A stretch of DNA of 64,000 nt from Planococcus chinensis (GCF_020071995.1 NZ_JABWTK010000006.1:248001-312000); one strand, 5' to 3'; shown: positions 31,390-40,539, numbered from the stretch's first letter. Numbers and translations are program-made. The notes: generated by a model from the letters alone, not told the origin.

Positions 31390-34104
31390 TCAAAACAGTC
31401 CGAGTTCCTCAGCACGGCGGATGGCTGCACGGCGGTTGTTTACTTCAAGTTTGCCGTAAATGTTCTTGGTATGGGACCGCAGCGTGTTTAGGGAAACTGT
31501 AAGTTCCCGGGCAATGTCAGGGCCGCTCATGTCGGATCGAAGCAGCCGCAGCACGTCAAGTTCGCGTTCACTCAGCTGTTCGCTTAATGTCTGTTTAACA
31601 GGCATGCTAGGTTCTGTCTGGCTAAAAGCTGTTAACAAGCGACTGACATAGTGCGGGGCAATCTTCTTTTTTAGGGCAGCTTCAAGCAAGGCCGCCATAG
31701 GAGGTCCTTCATCTGCAAAGACCCGGACATATCCTTCCGGCTCTGCCAGGGACAATGCTCGCTGCAGCGGCACAAGTCCTGCGGGGATGCCGCTTTCCAG
31801 CTGATCGGCAAGCGCCTTGACAATCATGATTTCAATTACGCTCCCCAGTCTTCCGCCTTCTTCTGCAGCTTTAAGAAGGCGTTCCAGGAATCCGATTGCC
31901 ACAGGCAAAGAGCGATGGTCTGTGCGGCCACTCGCATAGCGGGCCAAAAACACTCGGATCATGGTGATATGCTCAAATTCACGCAGGTAACTAAGGCTGT
32001 TGTCGACAGATAAGCCCTGCTCCCGCATCCAATTGAGAGCGTCGTCCAGCCGCCCTTGTTTAAGCCACACCCGTGTCTTTAACGCCGCAATGGGCCGGAC
32101 GTTCGGGAAAAAGTCACTGACATACAGCTGTTCTGCCTCTGCGTAAAGTTTGAGCGCATCGTCGAGATCTCCTTGAGCTTCCTGTATGCGGGCCATGGCG
32201 ACGCGCCAGCGGTATTGGTTTTGCGGGAACCCGGTATGCTCACCTTGTTCCTTGCTTTTTACTAAATGCTGCAAGGCTTTTGGCAAATCGTTGGATTCCC
32301 GGCAAAGCTCACTCATTCCCACCCACATATCTGCCGTTCCCCGCATGGCAGGTTCGCCCTGTTCCGCCGCTAACTGCAAGCCGTGCTCGTAGATGCGCAT
32401 TGCCTGACGAAGCCTGCCTTGGGCAATCCGAATATCAGCCAAAGCGATTGATCCCCCGACGACGTCAGATAGATTGCCGGCCAGCTGAAGATTTGCCATG
32501 CCATCGAAATAGCTATGGTATGCCGTCTCGAGTTCCCCATTTGTCCAGTAGGCGAGCCCCAAAAGCCCGGCTGCCGCTCCCCGCCGGAGATGATCCGTTT
32601 CGGGGACGAGGCCGAGAACCCGCCGGGCGTTTTTCATGGCAGCGGATATGTCTCCCTGCGCCAAAGCATTTGCGGCCCGGTAAAGGGAGATTGAACTTAG
32701 GAGCCCGCGAAATTCTTCTTTGTCTACGACGACCATGCCCTCCAAAAAAGATTCGGTTTTTTCATGCGCGTCAGCCATTTCCAGCCACCGTTCAGCGTCC
32801 TGCAGCCGCTCCTCTACTGTCGCTATCTCACCGGCCGACAATAACGCCCAGGCATAGATTACACTAAGGACCGGCCTCTGGCGGACAAGCTCATCGGGAA
32901 TTGCTTTCAGCCAACCCAGCATCGCCGCTTCCTGGCGATTCCTGCGCATATCTGCCCAATCCAGCTCGATCAAGCCCGCCGCCCGGGCAAAATCTTCAGC
33001 GGCAAGTGCATGGCGAATCGCATCAGCCGAAAATCCGTGTTTTTCATACCATGTGCTCGCGCTCAAATGCAGACCAGCTAACTGGTCCGGCTGCTCCTCC
33101 TTTAAATACGCAGATAGAACTTCGGCAAAAAGGTGATGATAGCGATACCAGTGGCGAGTTTCATCCATCGGAACCACGAAGAAGTTGCCCTGCTCCAACG
33201 CCTCCAACTGCATTGCCCCGTCCTGCCGGCCAGTGACAGCATCGCAAAGCGGCCCGTTCAACCGGTCAAGAATGGAGGTCTGAAGCAAAAAGGCCCGGAC
33301 ATGGTTTGGCTGCAGCTGCAGGACCTCTTCTACCAGGTAGTCCACGATATACCGATTGTCTCCGGCGAACGCCTGGATAAACGCAGGAATGTCTCTGCGT
33401 CCCTGCATCGATAGGGCTGCCAGCTGAAGTCCGGTTATCCAGCCTTCGGTACGGGACTCCAGTGCCGTAATTTCATCAGCTGTGAGGTCCAAGCGCATCA
33501 TCCCTTTGAGGAACAAAGCCGTTTCATTGGGAGTAAAGCGCAGGTCGGCGGCACGCAACTCGTTCAGCTGCCCTCGGGCACGCATCCTCGCCAAGGGCAG
33601 CGGTGGGTTTTCACGTGTGGCAATGGCCAAATGCATCTGTGGCGGAAGGTGCTCGAGCAGGAAGCTGAGAGCCTCATTTATTTCTTTGGAATCAACCACA
33701 TGGAAATCATCAAGGACAAGGATAAATTTGAACGGAATGGCCGAAATGTCATTGATCAGAGCCGTCAGAATCGATTCGATTGGCGGTGGCTGCTGGGACT
33801 GAAGCAAATCCACCACGCCGGTTCCAAGGTCTTCTTTAATCGTCTGCAATGCCGCAACAAAGTAAGTCAAGAAGCGTACTGGGTCACTATCCCCTTTGTC
33901 CAGCGACAGCCATGCGACCCGCCGGCCGCAATCGGCTGTCCATTCGCTAATAAGCGCCGTCTTGCCAAATCCAGCGGAGGCAGCGATAAGCGTCAGCTTG
34001 CGGTCTAATCCAGCATTAAGCCGTTCAATCAGGCGTGGCCGCTGGACACTGTTTGGCCGTGGCTGTGGAATATAAAGTTTGGTCGATAAAATTGGAATAT
34101 TCAT
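31390..34104 (-). CDS. MalT-like LuxR-family ATP-dependent transcriptional activator
   Basis: 904 residues, the usual length for large ATP-binding LuxR (LAL) regulators. The NTPase module starts with the P-loop ASAGFGKTALI (42-52) and a Walker B at FILVLDDFHVVD. A long helical TPR-like region (about 380-800) serves as the sensor. The C-terminal LuxR helix-turn-helix is LSERELDVLRLLRSDMSGPD through LRSHTKNIYGKLEVNNRRAA. Proteins of this type bind ATP and an inducer, then form multimers on promoters. It stands directly before the operon of the 82-residue protein, membrane proteins and dehydrogenase, which it probably activates. The inducer is unknown. Confidence 0.93.
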   Translation of the reverse strand: MNIPILSTKLYIPQPRPNSVQRPRLIERLNAGLDRKLTLIAASAGFGKTALISEWTADCGRRVAWLSLDKGDSDPVRFLTYFVAALQTIKEDLGTGVVDLLQSQQPPPIESILTALINDISAIPFKFILVLDDFHVVDSKEINEALSFLLEHLPPQMHLAIATRENPPLPLARMRARGQLNELRAADLRFTPNETALFLKGMMRLDLTADEITALESRTEGWITGLQLAALSMQGRRDIPAFIQAFAGDNRYIVDYLVEEVLQLQPNHVRAFLLQTSILDRLNGPLCDAVTGRQDGAMQLEALEQGNFFVVPMDETRHWYRYHHLFAEVLSAYLKEEQPDQLAGLHLSASTWYEKHGFSADAIRHALAAEDFARAAGLIELDWADMRRNRQEAAMLGWLKAIPDELVRQRPVLSVIYAWALLSAGEIATVEERLQDAERWLEMADAHEKTESFLEGMVVVDKEEFRGLLSSISLYRAANALAQGDISAAMKNARRVLGLVPETDHLRRGAAAGLLGLAYWTNGELETAYHSYFDGMANLQLAGNLSDVVGGSIALADIRIAQGRLRQAMRIYEHGLQLAAEQGEPAMRGTADMWVGMSELCRESNDLPKALQHLVKSKEQGEHTGFPQNQYRWRVAMARIQEAQGDLDDALKLYAEAEQLYVSDFFPNVRPIAALKTRVWLKQGRLDDALNWMREQGLSVDNSLSYLREFEHITMIRVFLARYASGRTDHRSLPVAIGFLERLLKAAEEGGRLGSVIEIMIVKALADQLESGIPAGLVPLQRALSLAEPEGYVRVFADEGPPMAALLEAALKKKIAPHYVSRLLTAFSQTEPSMPVKQTLSEQLSERELDVLRLLRSDMSGPDIARELTVSLNTLRSHTKNIYGKLEVNNRRAAIRRAEELGLF

Positions 34105-34281
34105 AATTCTATATTACCATGAAAATATTCTTTCTCACCTCTATCTTTTATCAAGCGTGAAATAGATCTCACTATCCCGCTAAAGCCTTATTTGGGAAGC
34201 CGCTTTGCATGTCTCCACTCAGTGATGGTAATATGTAGAAATATTTATAATTTATATAACTTCCTAAAACGAGTGATTTTA

Positions 34282-34683
34282 TTGATTATTAAAAACGAAA
34301 TTTACCGAAATAAAAGGATCGCCTATCTTTTAGCTATTTTAACAACTATATTTTTCGGCCTGGCTTCCAGAAAATACAGCAATTTTTTGTTGCCCGTTGT
34401 ATCCCATAATGCAGGAGATGCACTTTGGTCCATGATGGTCTATTATGGGTTCCATTTTTTATGGATACAGAAAAGCTTGTCGACAGTTATTTTCTTTAGT
34501 CTTTTGTTCAGTTTTGGAATCGAATTCAGCCAGCTATACCAGGCTGAATGGATTAACCAGACCCGTGGCACGGCTTTAGGGGCCCTTATTTTTGGCCATA
34601 GGTTTCTTCCAGTTGATCTTACCCGATACCTAATCGGCGTTTTACTTGCTTCATTCTTTGACCAGCAGACAATCATTTTATAA
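34282..34683 (+). CDS. DUF2809-like membrane protein
   Basis: About 133 residues from a TTG at 34282; a GTG at 34273 is equally possible and an ATG at 34192 would add 30 residues without a good ribosome site. Four hydrophobic segments and the motifs IFFGLASRKY and FGIEFSQLYQAEWINQTRGTALGALIFGHRF match the DUF2809 family. The last block, with conserved E, Q, W and R, is its signature. Function unknown. It converges on the PDDEXK gene 89 bases away and marks the last host-like gene before the defence island. Confidence 0.75.
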   Translation: MIIKNEIYRNKRIAYLLAILTTIFFGLASRKYSNFLLPVVSHNAGDALWSMMVYYGFHFLWIQKSLSTVIFFSLLFSFGIEFSQLYQAEWINQTRGTALGALIFGHRFLPVDLTRYLIGVLLASFFDQQTIIL

Positions 34684-34771
34684 GAAGCCGATCACCGCAG
34701 GGTTGCTTTCAACTAATTAGTTTATAAAGTCAGATAAATAGGAGGAATTAATAAGACAGAATCAAATCCAC

Positions 34772-36166
34772 CTATGATAAATCTTTAGCTTCTATCATTT
34801 TCAGGTCTATGGGTTCGTACCCCAGCTCTTCAGAAGCTGCTGCAATGCTTTTGTTAATCCGGCTGATGTGGTCTTCAAATTTCTTGGAAGCCTTCAATTT
34901 ATGTATCGCTTTCTGAACCACTTCAATGCTCGTCCAATCCGTCACTTCCACTTGATCAGTAAAGATGCGCGTGTACATGGAGTTCGGAGTTTTAGATGAT
35001 GGCTTTATCGAAAAACCATTATCTTCGAGTTTTTCTAACAGCTTAATTCGATGATCAAATTCCATATTGCCGACTTCAATAATCAATTGGAGACGTTCAC
35101 TTCCAACCCGGTGCATAAAAATTATTAATCCATATTTAAGCCAGTAAACTGCTTTATCATTGATGTTTTTTAAGAAATCAGCATACCTGTGCCATTCAGG
35201 ATAGATGAAACTTGGATAGGATTTTGATGCATCGTATAACTGAATATCCAACTGGTTGTTTTTCTGAACAAATCGTTGAAAAGCTTTTTTCAGGACCAGC
35301 GAACCTTCGGTGTAAATGAAATCAATCGCCTCATTCGATGCAGTGTAGATTTTTTTCATCCATTGTTCTTCCTCTTCACCGATTGTTTCAAGCTGTGCTT
35401 TAAATGGCTGATGATGATTCAAGAACTTAATTCCTGGATTGTTCAATAAATAAAGATATGTAATGGCTTCTCCGTACTGTTCAAAAATCTCTTCAGCCAG
35501 CATTAAGCGTTCCTCGTCAGGTGCAAAACGTTCCTGCAGAATCGATAAATAATTCTTTAAGAAAACGAAAACCTCTCCGCTTATGGACTCCTTATAAAAT
35601 TTCAAGACGAACTCCAGCACTTCTGCGATATCCGTATAGTTAAGCGCCCAGTACTGGTCATTGGCCGGCTCTTCATTAAGCAATGTCAGGAACACCGGGA
35701 TAATGGTGAAGCCTTCATATTCGTTTTTTACATACTCCAAGTAATCATCGAGCTGCTTTTCTGATTGAGATGAATAAAATTTATTCTCGATGATAATTAC
35801 CGTTTCGTTTTCCTCAGAAGTCAACAGAAGGTCAATATACCGCTTCTTTGTCGTCAGCTTTTCCCGCTCCACTTTCCAGTCAACGTGCTTCATCGCCAAT
35901 GTCTTTAAGAAAAACCGAGAATCACTGACAAACCGGTCATTCTCTGGTTTCATCACAAGCCTGCTAATAAGCTTTTCAATAAATACCGAATTCAGCCCGT
36001 GGTTTTCTTCATGGTTCAACAGCCAAGCAAGTACATTTGAATGCCTAATTTCATGGCTGTCCATCCGCAATACTTTTAAAGGATTGAAAGCTTTGAACAT
36101 GCGGTTTAGTTCTTCGAACTGCTTGCTGTAGATTAGGTTTGTGATGTTTTTTACTTCAATTGTCAT
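34772..36166 (-). CDS. PD-(D/E)XK nuclease superfamily protein (PDDEXK_4-like)
   Basis: 464 residues. The N-terminal block FNPLKVLRMDSHEIRHSNVLAWLLN is typical of the PDDEXK_4 family. The nuclease core is YIDLLLTSEENETVIIIENK, giving Asp112 and ExK at Glu127 and Lys129, with a following Gln138. These residues should coordinate metal for DNA cleavage. The C-terminal half is unassigned. It is the second gene of a pair, 39 bases after the DUF1643-like gene on the same strand. Members commonly occur in defence islands; a role in restriction or abortive defence is inferred from position next to BREX and Mrr-like genes. Confidence 0.8.
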   Translation of the reverse strand: MTIEVKNITNLIYSKQFEELNRMFKAFNPLKVLRMDSHEIRHSNVLAWLLNHEENHGLNSVFIEKLISRLVMKPENDRFVSDSRFFLKTLAMKHVDWKVEREKLTTKKRYIDLLLTSEENETVIIIENKFYSSQSEKQLDDYLEYVKNEYEGFTIIPVFLTLLNEEPANDQYWALNYTDIAEVLEFVLKFYKESISGEVFVFLKNYLSILQERFAPDEERLMLAEEIFEQYGEAITYLYLLNNPGIKFLNHHQPFKAQLETIGEEEEQWMKKIYTASNEAIDFIYTEGSLVLKKAFQRFVQKNNQLDIQLYDASKSYPSFIYPEWHRYADFLKNINDKAVYWLKYGLIIFMHRVGSERLQLIIEVGNMEFDHRIKLLEKLEDNGFSIKPSSKTPNSMYTRIFTDQVEVTDWTSIEVVQKAIHKLKASKKFEDHISRINKSIAAASEELGYEPIDLKMIEAKDLS

Positions 36167-36205
36167 TATAAAAATCAGCCTTTCTCCATTTCAGTCGGTG
36201 ATACT

Positions 36206-36871
36206 TTACGATTGTGGAACTTCTAGCAATAAAGATTCCATCACATCTAACCATGTGATTCTATCTGCTATTAATGCTGGCCTAGGATGCCGTGGGAATA
36301 ATTTTTCATAATGAATCCATGCCACCATATGTTTATAGTCCGTTGATGCTACTCCTTTATCATAAAGCATAAATTCTTTTGCTAGCCTTTTGGCTGTAAG
36401 AGATGAGCCCCAAGCAAATATTAAATGCTCGGTAGCAGACAAAAGCATATCTCGCTCCAATGCGTTAACATCTTGAAAAATTGAGTGCGGCACTCCAGCA
36501 GCTGTAAACTTCTTTTCAATAGACTTAAATCTATCCAAATTCCCTTCGCAAATATCCGATAAATTTAAGATGACTAAGACATTCCAATTTTTCCTTATCA
36601 TTAAGTTCATCAATTGTTCTTGCGTTTGATCAGAATCAGCCGGCACAAACTCCATTTGATTTGAAGTAGTCTCATTTAACTTTATAGATGGTTTACAACT
36701 TCCAGGATTAATCATGACTACTACTGCGTCACTCTTTTCTTGAACAACATTTTTCCGTGTGATTCTTGCCTCACGGCGCATCAAAAAACTTTCTCCATTT
36801 ACACTTGCATAGTAGAATTTCGCATTTACTTCAAAAGTCTTTCTCAAATTATCAACAGAAACTAAACTCAT
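36206..36871 (-). CDS. DUF1643-like protein
   Basis: 221 residues from ATG 36871, which is eight bases after AAGGAG; an ATG three codons earlier is too close to that site. Sequence blocks: FYYASVNGESFLMRREARI, VVVMINPGSC (corresponding to the MxNPS motif of DUF1643), LVILNLSDICEGN, and HLIFAWGSS near 155. The protein is soluble with an alpha/beta pattern. DUF1643 proteins have no settled function. It precedes the PDDEXK_4-like nuclease by 39 bases, so the two probably form one operon and may work together. Confidence 0.55.
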   Translation of the reverse strand: MSLVSVDNLRKTFEVNAKFYYASVNGESFLMRREARITRKNVVQEKSDAVVVMINPGSCKPSIKLNETTSNQMEFVPADSDQTQEQLMNLMIRKNWNVLVILNLSDICEGNLDRFKSIEKKFTAAGVPHSIFQDVNALERDMLLSATEHLIFAWGSSLTAKRLAKEFMLYDKGVASTDYKHMVAWIHYEKLFPRHPRPALIADRITWLDVMESLLLEVPQS

Positions 36872-36918
36872 TTCATCCACTCCTTAAATGTTGTTAAACC
36901 AGGAATATTAGTATTTTA

Positions 36919-36953
36919 AAAGCCTCATTCCTTATATAAGGAACAAAGGCTTT
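36919..36953 (-). terminator. Terminator of the small-peptide operon
   Basis: On the minus strand AAAGCCT pairs with AGGCTTT and TTCCTTAT with ATAAGGAA, followed by TTTTAAAAT, 57 bases after the stop of the frameshifted gene. Confidence 0.75.
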
Positions 36954-37009
36954 AAATATGTATAATGCCAAATCAAACTATAGCCACATTAATTAAATAA
37001 TTATAGTTA

Positions 37010-37218
37010 TTAAATCATTTTATAATGCCTTAAAGCCGCCGTAATATCAGCTTGTTTCTGCTCAGGGCACGGTAAACTCGACTGGTTTCAGAGATTCTTC
37101 TTGGAGAAACTTTTGGATTTAAACCGTTTACTTCTTTCATATGAGCTATCCAACAAGTTTTAGCAGTATAACCATTCTCGTGCTTAATGAATGATTGTAT
37201 TTCTTTGTATGTTGCCAT
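37010..37218 (-). pseudogene. Frameshifted small conserved protein
   Basis: From ATG 37218 (GAAGGGAAG upstream) the frame reads MATYKEIQSFIKHENGYTAK, then TCWIAHMKEVNGLNP, a common small-protein family whose members, as I recall, end in a YPCP...LRHFGMI-type tail. Here the frame turns after RVY into an unrelated 13-residue end that stops at 37031. One base over, the sequence continues CPEQKQADITAALRHYKMI and stops at 37010. This fits a single-base deletion at 37070-37071 (CCG reduced to CG). Intact it would be about 69 residues. Function unknown; it may be inactive, or this may be a sequencing error. Confidence 0.75.
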
Positions 37219-37232
37219 TTGTTTTCTTCCCT

Positions 37233-37355
37233 TCATCTTTTAGATGACTTAACATGGTATTGATAATGGTAAATAGCAATCATGACTCCAACCATTAAAG
37301 GGGTTTTAATTGATTCTAAAAACCCAATTAAAAATTCCAAAAATGCAATCGACAA
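37233..37355 (-). CDS. 40-residue hydrophobic peptide, possible small membrane protein or toxin
   Basis: TTG 37355 to TGA 37233 encodes MSIAFLEFLIGFLESIKTPL followed by MVGVMIAIYHYQYHVKSSKR. An AAGGAG site lies ten bases upstream of the TTG, good spacing for Bacillales. The peptide has one hydrophobic span (about residues 2-30) and a basic tail, as in small membrane proteins and type I toxin peptides. It ends 14 bases before the frameshifted gene's ATG, so the two share a transcript that ends at the hairpin 36919-36953. No antisense RNA was identified. Its start codon and reality rest on the ribosome site and composition only. Confidence 0.45.
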   Translation of the reverse strand: MSIAFLEFLIGFLESIKTPLMVGVMIAIYHYQYHVKSSKR

Positions 37356-37511
37356 TTGACTCAACTCCTTTTGTTTTTATATTTTTTATTTTCAACTAAA
37401 ACTATTTAACTATTCAAAACTACATTTCAATAGTAACATATCCCTTATAACAGAAATTACCTTTTTATTTAAATAAATTATGAAATAAAACTTATAGGAT
37501 GTGAAAACTAA

Positions 37512-38684
37512 TTGAAATCAATAAAACCTAGTTCACTTAATTTGTTTAGCAGAAATAATAAAAAATATATTTATGATCCTATTAGACAAAAACTTGTATT
37601 TGAAACACCCGAAGAAGTAGTACGTCAAAAAACCATTCAATATTTAATCAATGAAAAAGAAGTTCCTGAAAATATGATTGAAGTAGAAGTTCCTATGTCT
37701 TATTTCTTACCGAACGCTAAAGGCCGAGCCGATATTATCGTCTATTCAATTAAAGGGGATACCATGATTCCTGTATTAATTATTGAATGTAAATCAATGA
37801 AAACTCCTTTAATTGATAACGTATATGACCAAGTATATAAATATGAAACCTTACTACAAGCAAATACCATAGCTGTTACTAATGGAAATGATTTCTTTGT
37901 AGAAACATGGGATGAACAGGAGGATCAATATTTCCCACTAAATGAGCTACCAAAATTTAAAGATTTAGTCGTTGCAAATAATTTCGAATTTGTTAAACCC
38001 AATGTTGTGCTTTATAAAAAGAGAAAGTTCGAAGATTTTAATTCAGAAGAAATTTCTAATTTTAAAGGGGGTTTCTTAGAGGGAATCAAAGATAAGAGTT
38101 TACAAAAATTTATTATTAATTTAAATGAATTATTTTGGGATGATACAGTTCTTATTCACTATGATGAATTATATGGAGTAAAATACATTCAAGATAATGG
38201 ACTCAGATACACAAAGTTCAACAACGCTTCTGGCATCGGTTGGACCGGAGACTACAGGTCATTTATTGTAGAAGACAAAAAAGGAAGCCACCAGATTATC
38301 AGTTTAGCCATAATAGAAGGTTACATTATTGTCGCTATAGATAATGACAAGGTAAGCCATAACTCATTGCAATTATCTCTCCCTACCTATGCGAAATCGG
38401 ATGAACAATCAGTAGAAATATTGCATACCGGCAGACTTACAGTAGGTAAAAGCGGAATGGCTAAATTTTCGGAAGTACTGGATTTCGTTGAAGAAAAAGA
38501 ACCGAGATTACTTAATGCAGAAAGAAAAATACAGCTTGGCAATTTGGACAACACGGAACAACTTGAATGGGAAAATAAAGATGTAAAAGATTTCATTGGT
38601 CGTTTGGTTAAATATGCGTTAATTAGAGATGAGTTTAGAGAACAAAAGAAAAAGCAGCTGAAGAAAAGAAGAAAGAAAAAATAA
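37512..38684 (+). CDS. HsdR N-terminal-like (HSDR_N_2) nuclease-domain protein
   Basis: 390 residues from TTG 37512, with AGGATGTG upstream. The first 140 residues match the N-terminal nuclease domain of type I restriction R subunits: VRQKTIQYLINEKEVPENMI and GRADIIVYS... then PVLIIECKSMKTPL. Asp74, Glu92 and Lys94 form the PD-(D/E)XK core, followed by QVYKYETLLQANTIAVTNG. The helicase motor of HsdR is absent; the C-terminal half is unknown and ends in a lysine/arginine-rich tail. Codon use is strongly AT-rich compared with the flanking chromosome, which suggests recent transfer. It may be a stand-alone restriction nuclease of the island. Confidence 0.85.
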   Translation: MKSIKPSSLNLFSRNNKKYIYDPIRQKLVFETPEEVVRQKTIQYLINEKEVPENMIEVEVPMSYFLPNAKGRADIIVYSIKGDTMIPVLIIECKSMKTPLIDNVYDQVYKYETLLQANTIAVTNGNDFFVETWDEQEDQYFPLNELPKFKDLVVANNFEFVKPNVVLYKKRKFEDFNSEEISNFKGGFLEGIKDKSLQKFIINLNELFWDDTVLIHYDELYGVKYIQDNGLRYTKFNNASGIGWTGDYRSFIVEDKKGSHQIISLAIIEGYIIVAIDNDKVSHNSLQLSLPTYAKSDEQSVEILHTGRLTVGKSGMAKFSEVLDFVEEKEPRLLNAERKIQLGNLDNTEQLEWENKDVKDFIGRLVKYALIRDEFREQKKKQLKKRRKKK

Positions 38685-38786
38685 TTTTTGTATCTTTTAT
38701 TATGAATATGAAGTAACACGTCTTCTTTTAAATTATAAAAAAATATAAACTAACTCTTCAAAAAACCGTAAAAATGAGAGCCTTAT

Positions 38787-38826
38787 AAAATAGCAGCTCA
38801 AGCATTTATTTGCTTGAGCTGCTATT
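38787..38826. terminator. Bidirectional terminator between HsdR_N-like and Mrr-like genes
   Basis: AAATAGCAGCTCAAGC pairs perfectly with GCTTGAGCTGCTATTT around an eight-base loop, between convergent genes. Confidence 0.85.
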
Positions 38827-38851
38827 TATAAACATTGCTTATACCTTATTT

Positions 38852-39760
38852 CTACTCTTCCTCAAAATATTCCTCATTAACTTTCTTTATGACAAAGGTT
38901 TCTTCACGGCCTACTCCAATGTTGTATTCAAACATATATTCAGCAAGATCAGAGCCATCTATTAAAATGACTTTCTTGTCTATTTTTCTAACGTATTCCT
39001 TTGCTCCTTCTGAAAATGAAGAGGTGGTTATAAAAACTCCTTTACCAGCCTGCTGACCATACAAGCTACCAACAAATTTTTGCAGTTCTGGACGAGTTAC
39101 CGTATTCTCCCAACGTTTCGCTTGTAAATAGATCATATCAAGTCCCAGAATATCTTCTTTGATAACACCGTCAATTCCTTCATCTCCAGAACGTCCAACA
39201 GCTTGGCCGGCATCTTTAATTGAGCCTCCATAGCCCATTGCTACTAACAATTCAACAACAAGTTTTTCAAAGAACAAAGATGTTCCACTTTTCACCTTGT
39301 CCAATAAATCACTTTTAGCTTCTTCTTTTAGGATTTTGTAATTCCGCTCAATTTCTTCCAGCGGAGTAATGTCTTCTAAGTTGGTCAAATCAGAAGGAAT
39401 TTGCTGGTTATTATTGACGTTTTTAAATTCTCTAAAATCTTCATATTTCATTAAAAATGCATTATCTATTCGATTTATGTTTGGATTGTTCAATAAGTTT
39501 CTTCCTTCATCCGAAATAACATATATTCCACGTCGTACTGTTTTTAATAATCCAGCTTTATTTAAATACGTTCTGGTCCAGCCTATTCTATTATGTAATA
39601 CTCTTTGTTTACCACTCAGAAGCAGCTCTTCTTTTTCTTCATTGGATAATTTAAATTCTTCAGCTAAACGACCGTAAACTTCTTTTAAGGAATGTTCTTT
39701 TCCGTCTTTTAATACTTCTAAAAAAGGATACATAAATTCTTGGAAACCTGGGATAGCCAT
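38852..39760 (-). CDS. Mrr-like type IV restriction endonuclease
   Basis: 302 residues. The N-terminal Mrr_N winged-helix domain (about 1-95) contains WTRTYLNKAGLLKTVRRGIY. The Mrr_cat nuclease domain (about 155-290) has FFEKLVVELLVAMGYGG, SGDEGIDGVI and IYLQAKRWEN, with Asp and the QAK core. ATG 39760 follows AAAGAGGTG. Mrr-type enzymes cleave DNA carrying foreign methylation, and must tolerate the methylation made by the neighbouring PglX enzymes. It is a single-gene unit, AT-rich like the rest of the island core. Confidence 0.92.
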   Translation of the reverse strand: MAIPGFQEFMYPFLEVLKDGKEHSLKEVYGRLAEEFKLSNEEKEELLLSGKQRVLHNRIGWTRTYLNKAGLLKTVRRGIYVISDEGRNLLNNPNINRIDNAFLMKYEDFREFKNVNNNQQIPSDLTNLEDITPLEEIERNYKILKEEAKSDLLDKVKSGTSLFFEKLVVELLVAMGYGGSIKDAGQAVGRSGDEGIDGVIKEDILGLDMIYLQAKRWENTVTRPELQKFVGSLYGQQAGKGVFITTSSFSEGAKEYVRKIDKKVILIDGSDLAEYMFEYNIGVGREETFVIKKVNEEYFEEE

Positions 39761-39847
39761 ATTAGCACCTCTTTCCTATTTACTAGAAAGTAATTTAGTA
39801 ACTTCTATTTGTTAAACGAAATCAATTTTTCAAAGGAGTAATGCTAT

Positions 39848-40453
39848 TTAAGCTCTCCCGAAATGTAATAAATCCTTTAAATCAGCTATCTCGCATACCG
39901 AATCATAACTTTTCTTACAAATTACTACAATACTTTTGTTGTTTTTTAGATTTCGGATAGTTTCCGAGTCCATTTGCCCTAAAAATTGTTCTTGAAATTC
40001 AATTAAATTATGGTTATATAGGATAAAAAACGAATGATTATACTGATATCTAGAAGCATATTGAAGAAGAGTCTTAAAATCTTTTTTTATTCCTTCGACA
40101 TTTATTTTTCCTTTGACTTCAATTATTATTTCATTTCTATCAAAAGTTCCATACTCGTGGAAAACAAAATCGGGATTTTTCCAGTCTTCTGTTTCAATAC
40201 CTGTATGTCCTCTTTTATCAATTTCTCCAGATAAAGCAAATCCACTTAACTCATGATTATTTTGCAAAAGGCGCATTTGATGGTAAAACTCGTAACAAAA
40301 AACTCTTTCTCTTACAATTTCATCATATGTCGTTAGAATCTTAAAATATTCCTTATCCACTTTATCTAATGCTTGAGTTAAAAAAGAGGTATATTTCTCC
40401 AGCTTAATTAATTTTTCATTAATACGTGTACCTTCATTATAATCTTCTCTCAT
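39848..40453 (-). CDS. Putative PD-(D/E)XK-fold protein with EVK motif
   Basis: 201 residues. A helical N-terminal half (1-70) precedes a short nuclease-like core: NPDFVFHEYG (Asp95) and EIIIEVKGK (Glu112, Lys114), the arrangement of PD-(D/E)XK enzymes. The following segment FKTLLQYASRYQYNHSFFIL fits the later helix and strand. No known family name. ATG 40453 has AAGGTAG upstream. It lies between the Mrr-like gene and the BREX operon on the same strand, with AT-rich codons, so it is likely another defence nuclease or nuclease-derived regulator. Confidence 0.6.
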   Translation of the reverse strand: MREDYNEGTRINEKLIKLEKYTSFLTQALDKVDKEYFKILTTYDEIVRERVFCYEFYHQMRLLQNNHELSGFALSGEIDKRGHTGIETEDWKNPDFVFHEYGTFDRNEIIIEVKGKINVEGIKKDFKTLLQYASRYQYNHSFFILYNHNLIEFQEQFLGQMDSETIRNLKNNKSIVVICKKSYDSVCEIADLKDLLHFGRA

Positions 40454-40539
40454 TCGTTCTACCTTACCTTTACTTTTAGATAAGTAAAATTTAAAATGTG
40501 ATTTTCGATTTCTCTATTTTCTTCTATTTGAAAAGGAGT

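Noticed and set aside
31157..31393. 78-residue minus-strand frame between the LuxR-family gene and the 82-residue gene
   Set aside because: It contains the long terminator hairpin at 31310-31357 and the palindrome at 31257-31274, has no ribosome site at its start, and its hydrophobic stretch comes from the AT-rich terminator tail.
32280..32867. 195-residue plus-strand frame antisense to the LuxR-family gene
   Set aside because: Proline- and arginine-rich composition typical of a reverse-strand shadow in GC-rich coding DNA; no ribosome site or family match.
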